A DNA stretch of 64,000 bases from Maylandia zebra. Its lineage: Eukaryota > Chordata > Actinopteri > Cichliformes > Cichlidae. A program made the position numbers and the translations under genes. The stretch covers positions 31,731,533 through 31,795,532 of the forward strand of contig NC_135170.1 of assembly GCF_041146795.1 (NCBI RefSeq). The letters are read 5' to 3'. Every line of letters starts with the position of its first letter. Position 1 is the stretch's first letter. Positions 12,301 through 27,200 of this stretch are shown here, one piece after another. The notes beneath the pieces are model-generated. The model had not been told where the DNA came from. It did not search any database and saw only the letters and a list, made by a program, of their open reading frames with translations.

Positions 12301-13453
12301 ATTTGTAAAACAAAGAAAGCATCAGCAGCTGGTTTGGGAGACGGTTTGCTGGACCTTAGATCCCAGGAGATCGGTGGAGAAGGTGGAGAACCGGAGATAG
12401 TGAGATTATGAAGCATCCCACTGCTCTGGACCAATAGACTGAAGCCTTGTTATCCTGGATTTGGGAAAGAGGATCAACATGAAGGACAAAGTGGCAGGTT
12501 AAAAAACAAAAAGTAGATTTTAAAGGCTGATATGATAAAACCGCAGATGCAAAATAAAGGCTTAATATAAAAATAAATAAAATATAGAGTACACAGATAG
12601 ACAGACTATACATAGAATGGACACTGGAGCAGACAGCCTGTATTTAAATACGTGAGATATTTGGAAACACCTGAAATGTCAATAAAGAAAGCAGAACCAT
12701 GACAGTCTATGTGTTCAGGGAATTGCCAACAGACACAGAACAAAGCTCTTCTTTACCCCCTGTCAGCTCAATGAGCCAAATTCTGTCCACTCTGCTTTGT
12801 ACAGCATCTTTAGCTTGCCTTGTCTTATACATTACGCATTTGCATATTTTTCATATTATTCAGGGTGTTCGGCAGAAAAACAAACAAACACAGACAAAAA
12901 AAGGTAACTGCCATGTTGGCAGGAAAAACATATCTAGAGGGCAAATAGGAAAAATCCAGAAACGCAGAGAGCCAGCAGGAGAAAACAAGGACAACACAAG
13001 ACACAGAAGAAGGGAAGGGGTAATAAAGAACCAGTGGACTTAATCAGACACTAAATAAAGTGTCAAAAGAACAAATGAGGGAAGTAAAACCCTCAAAAAT
13101 CATATGAGCATCTAAGCTTCAAAGTGAAATATTAAGTCAACTGAAAGAGAGACAAACTTAGATACAGACACAAGGGAACACAGAAAAAATAGCAACGGCA
13201 AAACAATAACTAAGGATATCAAACATCCAAGAATCAATATTCAGCCCCACAAAATAGAAAAAAAAACTAGGATAATAAGAGTAGAGCCATGAATATTTAC
13301 AAAGACTATGACAACAAGCTTTTAGCATTGCACCACAGTGCATTTCATTACACTTTGCATTATAAGTGTGAATGTATAAGAGATTACTGAATCTTTGGCT
13401 CCTTATATGTGTTAACAGTGAAAACAGTAGATTTGATTATCACTCATTAAAAT
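9346..13453. other. Intergenic, nothing recognised
   Basis: About 4.1 kb between the Tc1 relic and the matrix-protein promoter. It contains no frame I can relate to a protein family and no clear repeat. Distal regulatory elements of the downstream gene could be here, but the sequence alone does not show them. Confidence 0.45.

Positions 13454-13542
<89 letters not shown>
13454..13542 (+). repeat. (TG)n microsatellite
   Basis: An almost perfect TG dinucleotide run of about 89 bp, ending roughly 100 bp upstream of the TATA box of the next gene. Its length is probably variable between individuals. Confidence 0.97.
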
Positions 13543-13543
<1 letters not shown>

Positions 13544-13642
13544 TGCATTCTCACCTAAAGGAAATGGAGCGAAATGGGTCTTTGGCTTTGCCCATTCAGA
13601 CTGATGTGTGTTTTCAGAGGGCAGGACTTGCCAGTGGGAGTG

Positions 13643-13649
13643 TATAAAA
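13643..13649 (+). promoter_or_regulatory. TATA box of the matrix-protein gene
   Basis: TATAAAA lies 111 bases upstream of the start codon, so transcription should begin near 13,670-13,680 and give an 80-90 base 5' UTR. The match to consensus and its position before a clear signal-peptide exon support it. Confidence 0.7.
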
Positions 13650-13759
13650 GCATATGAAAGAGGCTGCGGTGCTTTAAGTACCAGACTTGTATTTGTCTTT
13701 CTGTACATCTCTTTCTTCTCTTTAAGTGCTGCTGGTTTTTGCACAGTGCCTCCTCCATC

Positions 13760-15203
13760 ATGCTGGCTCGAGCTCTGCTCCAGACTTCGCTGGTTCTCTG
13801 GTTGGCTCAGCAAACTCTGCAAGGCGGTAAGAAACTCACGGGACAAAGTCTAAAGTTTTATGAACTATTTTTCTTGGCCTTTTTTTTTTTTTACATTTGT
13901 AATGGTTTAGATCCATGAGCTTTAAAACAAAAGTATTCATTCATGTTTTAATTATTGTGTTTGCTGCTTTAAAAACATTGGAATTGGAATTGCACAAAGA
14001 TTAATATAAGTCTAACTGGCATAATCCAACTTAATGTAAAGAAGTTACTAAATTTAGTTGGAAGAAAAATAATTTATGTTGATATTTAACATGATCTAAA
14101 GAAATGCTGCACAAAAAAGCTTTTTTATTTAGTCAAAATTGAATTCATTTTGTCTAGCGTCAAGATGAATTGTATCTTTAGCTGACAAATGAATTAGATC
14201 ATATCATATTTTGGTCCAAGTTAAAGTCCCGATGAATTAGCATCTTTAGTGAGTCCCTCTCACTCACTTGTTAGATCTCATCTCTTTGAGACTGAGGGGA
14301 GGACTGCATGGACTCTGGGCTCCAACAGCAGAGTAATCGCCAAGTTGCTTTGGTTTATATGATCTAATTTCACTGATTCAAAGGATGCAATGAAAAGGTG
14401 GCATAAGCAGGCAAAATGTCACATCCAACTGTGAGAAGAACTAACAGGCTCCACACTGGCGCTGTATCTGATCTCGTGCTCTGGTCGCATCAGTGGATAT
14501 CTGTCTGTCTCGCACCTTTAGTCCAATCAGGTTCCACTACTGATGTAATCCTCAACTGACATCTAAACTGTAATTCCCACAGTTTTAAGGTCATCTTTTG
14601 AGTCTCCTACACAGTGATAGTGTTGGCCTAAAATTCAAAATTTAAATAAAAAACAAAACAAATAATGCTTTTGTTGAAGGACCTCTAATGTCCTTTGAAA
14701 AAAGTTTATGCAGTAAATCTGTGAAACAAATATGTATTTTACAGTTATGCATATCATATTTTCCTTATCTGCATTTTTTAATCAGTTGCATAAAGTGAAA
14801 ATAGCGAGGCGAAAATATCCCAGTAGATATCCTGATATTTGTAGGTGAAACATTTATATCCTCTCGATAAAACATTTTGTAGTTGTTCTTTTTGTTTTTG
14901 GTACATATGTGGCTACAGACTCTCACCATCTTCACTCACTTTTATTATAAGTTAGATTCATTAGAAATATAAGTATAATTAACTATAAATCACAGATTCA
15001 TTGACTAACACAACAGTATTGTTATCATTACACTGTTTGGTGTTTGACAGGCTGTAACCATGGTGATGGTGAAAAACTGTTCAAATTTTTTTAATGTTTC
15101 AGGGGTTAAACCTCAAAGTGTTTCCTGGGGGAGAGTGCTTCCAGCCAGAGGTATTTATACGTTTTCAAATTGTTTTTAAGTTATTTCAATGTTTAATTAA
15201 TTT

Positions 15204-15295
<92 letters not shown>

Positions 15296-18200
15296 TATAT
15301 AAAAGATGGACAGCCACTGTGACATCATTCTGTGATTTTGAACTCCAAATGTCTTAAATCATCAGTATTGCTGCAATCCATGTACACATTTTTATGCTAA
15401 TTAGTCCTAAACAACAGACAAATAATAATTTAGCACAAAAAAAATTGTCAAAACTGGCAAAAAAATTGTCAAAATTTCTCGGAGAGTCTGTACCACAGCA
15501 CAGGTTGTAATATTTGTCAGATAAATCCATTAAAAATGCTGCAAAAGGCACCAACAGTGTAAACATGATGGAGTTCAGTGACTCAAATTAGAGGCACTAA
15601 GGCCTATCGCTGGAAGCCACCCCCCTATGTGTTGGGTAAGTTATAAAAAATTTATACTACTCTGTTACAAAGGGCGAAACTATCCATTTAGATAAAAAAT
15701 AACAGGTTAAATACACTGTTTCCTTAAACTCTGAAATTTTCTTATGTGCCTTTAACTGTTTCCCGGTTTTGTGTCTTTTTTTGTTTTGTTTTATTGAGGT
15801 GTGGGAATCGGCGGCGTGAAACCTGGAGGTAAGTCTTTCATACAGCATACATTAGCAATGTTCTGGCTGATTTGTGTCTTTGGATGCACAAATGCACATA
15901 TTGTAGTCTATTCCTTCGATGGGCATTAACTCTATGAGTGACTAGGGCTGATAAATTATGGTAAAAATCTTAATGGCAATTATTTTGGTCAAAACTGTAA
16001 TAGCTAAAGTAATATTTTAAAAAAAAGCAAAGTGTAAAATAATTTTTCTGTTTCCTCTCAGTTACTGGTGCCCTTGGAGCACTGGGTAGCCGATATGGCA
16101 ACAAAGCAATGAAGACTGGAAGTAGGTTTAATCTGCTTGATTTTCTGCCTCTTATGTCTCTTTAACCATACAGGGGGGATATTTAAACTTTTACTTTGTT
16201 AAATATTTCAGTTGGACGTTATCCTGCAGCCCAGCTTGGTGTTGGTGAGCAAATCAAACATGCAAAAACAATTTCTCCTGTTTAAAAGGGATCCATCACA
16301 CAGTTTTTAAAGATGTTTTTGACCATGATATTACTTGGGATTTACTATGCACAGAAAGATTCTGTTGATGCACCTGGTTTAAAAACTATATTCTTTAACT
16401 ATAACTTTAACTATATTCTGTATATGTATTATTTTCATTGTGCCCTCAGGAGGCTACAGATCTCTTGGATTAGGAGGAAGAGCTGGTCTGATGCAAGGTG
16501 GATATGGAAACCAGGGAGCCTATGGTACACACTCAAACCCTCACAGCATACTTTTTCATTCTTTTCTCTTGGATGTGGTCAGTCTAGTTCATGAAATAAA
16601 TAATAGTTTATTAAAAATGTATGATAAATTTTCCCTGTGGCTTTAGGTGCCAGTCTGGGCCCAGGAATGGGGCTGGGGGCTGGGCTCACAAACGGACTGG
16701 GACTGGGATTGGGCCAGGGAGGAAAACGTGGTAAGACTGATATATAAAGAAAGACTTAATAGGCCCTATTTATATATCTTCTTCTTTAGGGAGCCATTTA
16801 CTTTACTTTGTGTTTTTGTTATTGGTCGTTATTTATTACTCGAAATAAATAACTATGTGTGCTGCTTACATGTGTTACATATGTCAAGGTTGTTGAAACT
16901 TTACCCTCACTGTTCTGATTTGCAAATTACCTTATACATTTTTTTACTCTTATGATTCATCATAATTATCATATTAACAATGCGACCAATTATTTTCTCA
17001 GTACTTAAGATATTAAGCCTCCCAGTGTGGTCTGGTGCAAGATTGGGGTTATTTTTAGTTGTGCTCACACCTAGCAGCAGAAATCTTGGCAGCCTGTATT
17101 GCATGCAAATCCTGGCAGAAAACCAAGAAGGCTAAGATGCAACCAGTTTTGTGAAAGGTTGAACTGCTACAACTCATGTCACACCTTTTACAGATATTAC
17201 ACAGCAAGGATGAGGATGAATCTAACAAACGGTTGGATAGCAGCTGCAGGGATCTTTGTAAAGAAATATTAACTCTGTGTTTTTGGGACTTTTCAGCTTA
17301 TGGTGCTGGCTTGGGAACACTTCCAGGTAAACACTTTTGTTTCCTTGTGCTGTATGCACAAATGAGAGTAAAGAAATTGGTTTAATAAACACAATAAGTT
17401 GGACCCTGTCAACCTGTCAGTGGACATGGTATATGGGGCAGACTGCATCTCAGCTAATGGATTATGTGTCCTTGTAGTATTGAGAGAAACCCAGGATGTC
17501 AGTGACGTAACCCCAGTGCTGATTTATTTAAAGATGAGCTGTTTTTGTTTCCTTGCCAGGATATGGATCTTTAGGGGGCATTGGCTATCTTGGAGCACGA
17601 CCAGGTAAGTGATGAACTATGTTTCATGTGATGTCCTGTTCTTTTAGCTTTGAACTGTTTTAGGCCTGTTGCCAGACTTGATGCAGAGGCATGCATAAAC
17701 ATCAGCCTTATCAAGCTGATCAGCAGAGATTGTTTCTCAGAAGCTGTCTTAATACATTATCCAGTACAATAATAATACGCCCACATCTGTGACACAAGCA
17801 CTTTGCAGAGATTGTGTCTTTGCAAAAAAAAAAAAAACCTCCTAAACTGTAATACGCTGGCCTGCGATGCTGCTGTTATCAGTGACATCTGCTTTATGGG
17901 TTTCACCCGTGCAGGTGTAAAATCTGTGGTGTTTCTGTGTAATCAGTCTGTCTTCATCTTTGCTGACTTGTGATTCACTGCTATTGATGTTGATTTCATG
18001 TCTTTATGTGCATGAAAACAGATCATCTGTATCTATTTTACTATCATCTGAAGCTGGTCTGTTTTATTTTGTGCGCACAGTTCATCGTGTCTATTGGTGT
18101 TTCATCTTGACTGCATGTTGCATGACTTCCTGGCTCTTTCAGCCTAGTGTTTCGAAACCAGATGTCCTGAGAAAGCTCTGACTGAGATCACCGAATGCTC

Positions 18201-21200
18201 ATTGGCTGATGACTTGTGGCTGACATGTTGTTAGCCAATGACTTGTCCTCATTTGTGGTTGTTAGAACAGCAAGAATTTACTAATTAAAATATATGTTTT
18301 TGTCAGCAAGGGAGCAAATGAGTGAGGGCCATTTTCCCATAGACTTTTTTGTAACCCTAAGCTTTTATGCAACCAGAAGCATCACTGCCAGGTATTAGAA
18401 AGAATGCAATTTTAAGACACTTCCACATTGGCTTCCTTCCCCTCCACCACTCCAGCCCCCACCTGTGGGCTACTTATTATTCCTTATGCTGCACACACAT
18501 GGTTTAAAGGCAAAATAAGAAATTACTCACACTCACACTTTATTTGTTTTTTGCCTTTGAGATATGTTTTAAAACTGCTTGGTGACTCTGGTTCTGGCTC
18601 ATAGTAAATGTAAATATGCTTGTAGTTTAAACACATATTATGAGTAAAACCTCACTTTAAGAATCAGAAAAATTTCAGTTGCTTTTGCTGTGGACTGCAG
18701 GCTTCTGCTTTCATGCCCACTCAGCTCTGTTGTTGTGTGTCATACACAGATGTTGCTCGAGTCAGGATATCCTTTTGTCTTGTGCTTGAACGCTGGTGTG
18801 TTTTTTGACATTTCAACAATTTGTGAAGGAAACAATGTGTTGTCATGTCACGTTTTATGTGTTGGTGTCATTACTCTAAATGAATGTGTAAGTCTGTCTG
18901 AGTTCCCACTGATTCTATCCTTGGTTTGGTTCTGATTTTTCTGTGGATGCTCCGATTTATATTACAAACTTCAAAGAAAGGCTTGAAGTTTGCTGCTACA
19001 GTGTGCTGCTGGACCTCAAAGAAACACTGTTGTCTCTGAGGTGAGATGAAGTTGTGAATGCATGCTGATATCTCTCTGCCAGGTGTGTCTGCAGAACATT
19101 TGGTTGGACCTGAGATGGCCAGTCAGGGTCAAGCTGTTCAAGATCTTAAACGAGAAAAAATCAGAGGTCTAGACTCGTTTGGAAAGCAGGAGGTCAAAAG
19201 CTTTGATTCAACAGTCCAGTCATCGAGTCTTGGACACACAACACCTACTGATCAAGGACAAAGTAACCACCCTGCAATACCCAAAAGAAAGCTGGCCCCA
19301 AATCATGAAGTCATTTTGGGAGCTGGAGGTCCGAGAAGACAACTGCCTGTTGATAAAGACAACATCCAAAGTCTGGGTTCTTATTCATCTCAGAGTGCCC
19401 GAGACTATGATTCATCCAAACGTGAAAATCAGCGAGTGGAAAACTGTGGATCTCCTATTAATTTACTAGAAAACAATCGCTTAGGTTCAGGAATTCAAAA
19501 GGGTCAAAGTTCAGTGGCTCAGCCGCATCTTGGTGAAGAACTCAGACATCTTGGTAGCACGACGTCACAAAAAGAAAAAGACAAAACCTCTCGACTACCT
19601 TTTTCAGAAGCTGAGGATGTAAGAAGACGTATTTACGCGACTCCACTGGATCAGAGAATAAGAGATTATTTCTCTGCTGTGGCAGACAGGCAGCGCGTCA
19701 AAGGACTTTTAGCTGAAAACGCAAATGGAATCAGAATCCGTGGGACTGTTACGGTACAAGATGGCAGATATAGTACTGCAAACCTTCCAGCAAAAGGAGG
19801 AAGGCGCTATGGAGCAGTGATCCCAGGTACTAGTGGAACCCTAAGTGTAGGCAGTGCCTCTAATAGAGGAGATGGACAGGAAGCTCCAGGCTTTAATGGA
19901 GATGATCAGAGTGCTAAACAGAATTCCCAAACTGAACATGATGTCAAAAAGCCAAAAGCCCTCCCTATCCCAGGGCAGACTGGGAGGAATGCCCAGACTC
20001 CAAGTAAGAGCAAAGCTTTTTCACCATCTAAATGTCTTTTTTGATTCATATCTGTCTGTCTGTGGTCCGTTCTTGAGATTTTTGAGAAACAATTTCATAT
20101 TTCTGAGACTGGCTTTCAGATTGTTGTTTGTGTGATGTCTATGCTTTTAAACAGACTTTAGTTTCCTCTGCTAGTTGGCATTGAGACTTTTGCTGTACTA
20201 GTCAAACAAAACACTTTACCAAGTCAGTCTTTTAAACTAGTGACTCTAATTGCCAGTATAGTTCTGCCAAAATCCAAGTTCAAATTTTTTGGCTTAAAAA
20301 AGTTGAACTAGTCAAACAAAAGAGGCACTTTTGAAAGGTTTTCCCTCTTCTAATGTGACCAAATGTAAAATTCATGCTGAAAAACTAGCGACTGAGCTGT
20401 TTTCACCCCAGTTACACCTAAATATTTTAATGCGTTATGATTAAGTAGCCAAGTGTATGCAACCAAAAACTATCGATGCTATTTAATGATGGTCAAACCC
20501 TGCATGAAAGCAGTCAAGCTTTGGCCAGAAAACCTTTTCTCAACTAAAAGTGTTGTTTTTTTCAGATGTTCATATTTAGTTTGCAAATTAACCAAAAAAT
20601 AAATAAACAAATTAGACTGCGTTATATATAACACACAATAATTACATATTAACATGATAAATATAAGCTGCAAGGCAGTGGAGCAATCACCTTGGAAAAC
20701 CTTGAATCATGACTTCTAACCTCGGTTTGGTGAAGGTTTGTGATTTTGGCTTTCAGCTCTGATGCACCTTCAAGTCTGTTTGGATATCTTTGCATTTTGT
20801 AGGAAAGTCAAAACACATGCAGTGCACACCGCTTGAGCCATAGTAAACAGCTGTTTGTTATCTTAGTAGCTTAGATCTCTTGGGCTGCAGTTGCCAGTGA
20901 TACTGAAAATAGTCAATCTGGGCATTGCACTGAGGGAAATTCAAGATTTAATCACTGGTGAGAGCAGTGATCATTGATTAGATTTTAGTTTCCATGTTCA
21001 AATCCAGAAGCTGCTACACGACACAAAACTGAAAGCAGTGTGGCTTCAGCCTGTTTTTTATGCTAATGTGCATTCCAGTAAGAGATTTGCATTGTTCTTG
21101 GTAACAGGCTTCTGATCATACTACATCGAGTGCTGGGAGGAGCTTTGAGTTGTTCATTTGTTTTTATGTTTTCTCGTTTTGTATGAAATTTAACTCTAAA

Positions 21201-24200
21201 ACAATATATGTCACATGTACATTCTTCCTTCTCACAGCCGGGTTTTGTGTGTGGTTTACTGTCTGTGTGTAATAATATTGCTGGAGTCTTTATTAATCAA
21301 ATTAGACCATATCTAAACTCATATTTATCCAGATTGGAACCCAGGAATTTATAACTTGTTTTGCTGGGAGCAATAGTAAAACATAAAAAATCCCAAATAC
21401 CTCAGTCTTTCATCTGGGTATCTGTGACTTAGGGAGTGATTTTAGGTGGTCGTTGTGGTTTTTAGGACTCAGTCCAGTGGAGAGGATCTCCCAATACAAG
21501 TCTGACAAAGATGAAGACATTTATGGCCTGATGAGGTTGAAAAAGCGTTCCATAACTGTCTTTATTATGTAAGGAAAGGAAAAGTGAAGTGCGTTTAGCC
21601 TAAAGTAAATCTCGGGTGATTTTGCTGAGCTTGTTTACCTTCTCCTCAGGTTATGCTGGTGGAGCGGGAAACTACATGGGAGCAAGCCTGGGCGCTTTGG
21701 GTTATGGAGCAGGTAATGCTGGGCAATGACACATAATTCATGAAGACTAGCTGCTGTTTTTAGCAGATGGAGAGGTAGGTTTACAACTTTGGTAAAGACT
21801 TCCGATGTGTTGCCAGCAGGGTTGGGACAGGGAGCGTATTTGGGTGGAGCAGCTGGAAAACTTGGAGGTATGCATGTAAATTTTCCTTATTTTGTCTTTT
21901 CTTTGCTTGGAGATAAGAAATTATGTTTTGCATCTCATATTCTGTGTTTCATCCTGTTCATCTAAAATTTTTTTTTACATTTTAGCTGCTGCTGCACTTG
22001 GGCAGGGTGGTTATCCCCAAGGTGTTGCAGGAAAGTCGACTGGTAAGGCTGTAACATATTTATTTGGTCTCTGTCGGCATCATTTCCCCAGGCTTCACTG
22101 AACAGTTTAAAACTTTTAGCAGGATGCTTTCTTGGCCTGCTAGATAATAATTTGGATGCAATTTGAAAGCACCTTTGGGTCACAGTTACACTATCTGAAC
22201 CAAATTACTAGGCCAGCTTACCCGTTACACCTACAGGAGCTGCTCAGCCATAGACACCCAGGACACGAAGATCCCGGCACACAGTTTTTGTGTCGCTCTT
22301 CATTCCAGAGGAGGTTTGGACCACTGTAGTTACTGAGTCAATAGAGATGTGGTGACATTTATTCAAAGATCAAGAGGTGTGGCCCTATCCTTGTATGCAT
22401 GGAACACATGTAGGCAAGGAAAAACATTTCTGGTGGAAGCTTTCTGGTCTGGTTTATAGTCTGTTTTCACACCAAATTCTGTTGGCCAGTCACAGTTGCA
22501 CAGTCTTTGGTTATATGCAGGTAAATAGTTCATGTATAAAACAAAAGAAAACGTGCATTTGCTGACATGCAAACAACTAGCCACTGACAATGATCTCACG
22601 GACATGCCCCCAAACAGGCTGTTGTCTCACCAGACTAGCCAGTAAATTTCCAGACTATCTTAATAATCAGGTGTTTCTCAGTCTGTGTGCTAAGCTGTTT
22701 GGCTACTGCCTTTAATTTAAACAGAGGCTGTCAGTTAAACTCATGGCAAAGAAATGGAGGCCTATTCATGGGTCTCTCCCACAGACCCCGGGGTCCTGTG
22801 CAGATGTAGAAGCTTGTCAGAAAAGACTTGAGGATATGCTTGATAAGAAAATACGAAGTCATTTGCCTACTCGAATTTTGTTTTTAAAGAAGTGAATGGA
22901 GGTAAGGCCTCAAAGCCAGACAACATAACTCCTACTTTGCCCTGTAAACCAATCATTTGCTTGTCAGTTGTATGTGAGGAGGTAAAGAAAAAAATCTCTA
23001 CCTTACGTTCAAGGTCACACCAGAGGTTTCCTTTCAGATGAATGATTAATAAGTAAGAGACAAAAACAAGTAAAACAATCAACGTGTCAGCCATCTTTAA
23101 ACTCTCCTGTTAATATACAGTTGTTCTTTTTTACATGCAAGAAAAAAGACTTATATTTAGGTAAACTTCAGTCATGTAAATCTATATAGAGACTTAAATC
23201 TATACATCATACTCATCATCCCATTAAGTAAACAGTGAATGTGTTTTATTACAGGTTATGGTGATGGAGCAACAGGATATCTTGGTGCTGTGGCAGGGAA
23301 CGGCCTGGGTAAGTTCAGCAAGTTAGAGAAGTATACATCAAAGAGTATTTACACTGAGGAAAACTTTAACCTGCACTGGCAGAGAATCATTCGTCACTCT
23401 GCTTGGTGTCAAAGACAGCCTGCATCAAAGCTGTTGATATTCAGTCAAGATGGACTTTTTCTTTGTTGGCGTTACTTTTGTGTTTCACTGTAGGCTGAGG
23501 CAGTTTTGCAAAAGCTTTGTCTAGCACGATCACAGACTTGAATTTTTTCCCCTCTCTTTCATGTATAACTGCAATCTTTTAAGTGCTTCTACATTTCTCC
23601 TCTCAACAGGTTACGGGAATGGTGATGGCTATGGAGCTGGTGAGTGAAGCCTGAATATTACTGGAGCAAAATGTGTTGTGAAAGTCAGTCTAGCTCTCGA
23701 CATATACAACATAATTAGTGCTAATTAGTACTATGTTTCAGACCTTGCTTACCCTGCAGAGTTAGCCGATGGTGCTGAGAAAAAAGCAGGGAAGAGTGAA
23801 GGTAACAGTTCTGAGGAGCGATAACCTGCTTAAAAAACCCGTGAGGAGTGATGGCACTAACCTTTAGAGGCTTAACCCATGATACTGGATAGCTTGACAA
23901 AGTAGATGTCAATAGAAACGGCTTCCTCTAATATGCTCAGTGTGATTTTTTTTATCCACTGGGTGTAGCTATTGTCTCTGATTTATTGAAGCTGACCAGT
24001 TAAATCTGGTGGTTTCTGCCCTCCTGCTCCCGTAGATGCTTTTAAAACTAACAACTAGTTAATCGGTTGAATCGATTAATGACACAAGAATGTTTGACCT
24101 GTGTGTTTATGTTTGTCTTTTTTCAGCCCTCAGTCCTGGAGGCTATGCTGGACAGGTCCAGGGGGGCTATGGTAGGAGATTTAAGGAAACTCTCTCACAT

Positions 24201-27200
24201 AAACCAACAGAAGTAAACAGAAGGGCTCAAAAGCATTTGGTTATAGAATATAAAGCATCTGTTCTCCTCCAAATCTGTTTGAATTTAATTTCAAACCAGT
24301 AAACACCCTGCATGGAACATAAGCCTTGCATTTACCAGCAAGGAGTGATGCCTACATGTGCTTTCTGCGACGTGTGAAGTCTTGACTCAAAAAGCCCTCT
24401 CGTCCTCTTTCAGGAGCACTTGGGGCAGGCCTGGAATCAACTGGTGGCAAATATGGTGAGCAACGGTGACAGCACCTCGCCCTTCAGTCATGCTATTAGT
24501 CAGGCAACTGTCAGCGTGGGTTTCCACACGTGACTCAGACTACAGTGGTAGAGAGTGCACAGCTTGCTGATTAATCATGGAGGTCGAAGGGTGAAGAGAG
24601 AGAAATGACGATGTATGAGTCAGATTGACCATTTGATTTTCTTCTTCCCCCTGCAGGAGGAGGAGCTGGTCAGGCTCCTTATGGTAATGCCCCAGTGCTT
24701 CCTGCTGGACTGGAAGGTAGTAGATACATGAGCTTGATATCATAGCTGCAACAATAATCATTGCAAAATACCTGCGCCACACAACATTGTATATTATATC
24801 AAACTTTTGCACATCATAAAAGCTTCACCATGCTATTAACAGGTAGTGTTACACTTTTTCAGATCAGTACATCACATCATGGGAAGATATTGTATGTCCT
24901 TTCACGCTACACTAAACACTTTCAGGATATTGTCTATATAGAGACATTTTTGTCCTGCACTAAAGAGGTTTTTTCTTGTCAAATGGTACAAAATAACAGG
25001 AAAATGTAATGTAACACAGACTTAGTGACTTTATTACAAGTAGATGAATGTGGCTTATTCTGAGTCCTGCAGACTAAAGAAAAAAAAAATCATAGACTTA
25101 GATAAAAGAGGGAAATAGATGTAGCCACCCATTGTTTTCTGAACCCATTTTGAAGTCTCAACATTAGCATCGTCCCCATTTTGGCGGTTTGGGGCCAGAA
25201 GCTAGGTTATATGCTTATGCTAGCAAGCATAGCTTACAATAAGCACACAGGCAGGTATCTGTTTATTAGTGCTAAATAACAGGCTAATAAAATGCTAGAA
25301 ATTACCATGACCACAGACTTATTGGACCAATATAATTTATTCTCCAAGTTATACATTTTAAAAGCGAAATCTATTAAAATTACTTCAAGAAAAAAATCCT
25401 GTTAGCAGAGATGAGGCTCAGTAGGCAGCTAACTGCTACAGCCAGCTATCATGATATCCACCTGTCAATCAAAGTGACCATATACTGAACTTGAATTCAT
25501 TCATTCAATTTTATTGCATTTTATATCACCCAAATGTGCAACAACCATCTCAAATACCTATATATTACACGTTAAAGACCCTACAGTGTTAGAAATATAC
25601 CCCAATAAGCACATGATCCACCTTTGAGCAAGCACACGGCATCAATGGGAAGGGAAAACTCTCTAAGTCTTAATAAATTTTGCATGTCTGAGTTTTAAGA
25701 CAAGCACGTAAAATTTTAAATTTTGGTAAAGTTGTTCTACAGCCAAGCAGACAATACTACAGCAGTCAGCCTGCAGTAAAAATCACGATTACTCACCATT
25801 TTTTCATGTTATTTTACATTTGACATAACATTAATGTTTCACAAACAATTTTTTATTGATATTTTATGTATTTAAGAATAAGAGTAAAATTCTGTAAAAT
25901 TTATTTGATAAATTCATTTAAATTATCTTTTTTTTTTACAGTGTACTTTACATTTCTTGATCTGGGCATGAGGGGATGATTTAGATGTAGAGTTTATCAA
26001 AGTCTAGAGCGAATAAGCCTTTATCTGAATGGTCTCAACTGTTAGGGCAGCAGCTGCAGCAGTGTTTTAATTAAGATGAATGACTGGGTAACTGCTGTAA
26101 ACTGGAAGTATGAGTATAGTAATAGGAAATAACTCAATAATCATAGAAAGTCTGTTCATATATGAAGATCGTAGGCTTCCCCTTTTGTCTTTGAGTCATT
26201 TTGCATCTTGTTATATGAGGACGCTTTTCACTTCACTATAAATTTATAAAGTGAAAAATCCAGTCATGCAGGTTATTGGGACATCATCTTTGTTTGAGGG
26301 GCCTTGAAATGCTGCATAAACAATGATCACGCAACCAAAATGAAACTGGCCTAGCCCCAGCCTTGGTATACTTGTTAGTATAAAGTATATAAACAAATAA
26401 ATCAACAAGGCTTACAATTTTCTCTTTTTCTCACATCCTGTCAGTTTATCACAGTATTAAAGCTCAGTGAACTGCTAAATAGTCACATTTAACCAATTTC
26501 TTTCATTGCCCACAGGTGATGGCGGCTATCCGTATGCTGCACAGCAGCTTGGTCTTGGAGCTGAAGGTGCTAAATCTGCAAAATATGGTGAGAAAAAAAG
26601 TGTGAGAAACTCTAAAGTGGAAAGTTACCATGCGGCCAGATAAACTGTGTCGTTTTGGTTTTCTTTTTTTCTAGTTCAGTACCAATGAGGTCAAAAGCCT
26701 CAGAGATAGTGAAAAATAAAACTCATCAGAAGCATTGTGAGTGCAGATAAGCTGCAGGGCTGTTTCTATGTGATCCTGCCTGATATTGACTCTTTATTGT
26801 TGCCCTTTTTCTGTGCTGTTTCAGGCCCTGGTGCAGGATATGGAGCTCAACAAGCAGGTTCAATTTAATGCACTCTTTCTCTCAAAGTACTTCCAGTGTA
26901 CTCCTAAATTCTCAGAGTGTACTCCTGGCATGTTTGCAGATACGTACGTCCCAAGTCCTGGCCTTAAAGGTGTAATTTCTGTTGTGTGTGTTTTATTAGG
27001 GTTCGGTGCACAGCTAGGGCCAGCTCAAGATGCTTTGGGTAAGAAAACCACCGACACTTCCTCATTTGTGATGAGCTACCACTACTGCTGCTTCTGGTTA
27101 CCTTATTAGTCATGTCGTTTTGCACAATATCGCAGCACAACAGACAGCATACAACAGATGTTACTGTGCTGAAAAATGCCTTCATATATAATAATCACGT

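Noticed and set aside
13412-13846. Long minus-strand frame rich in His-Thr repeats across 13.4-13.8 kb
   Set aside because: It is a translation of the TG/CA microsatellite plus antisense of the matrix gene's first exon.
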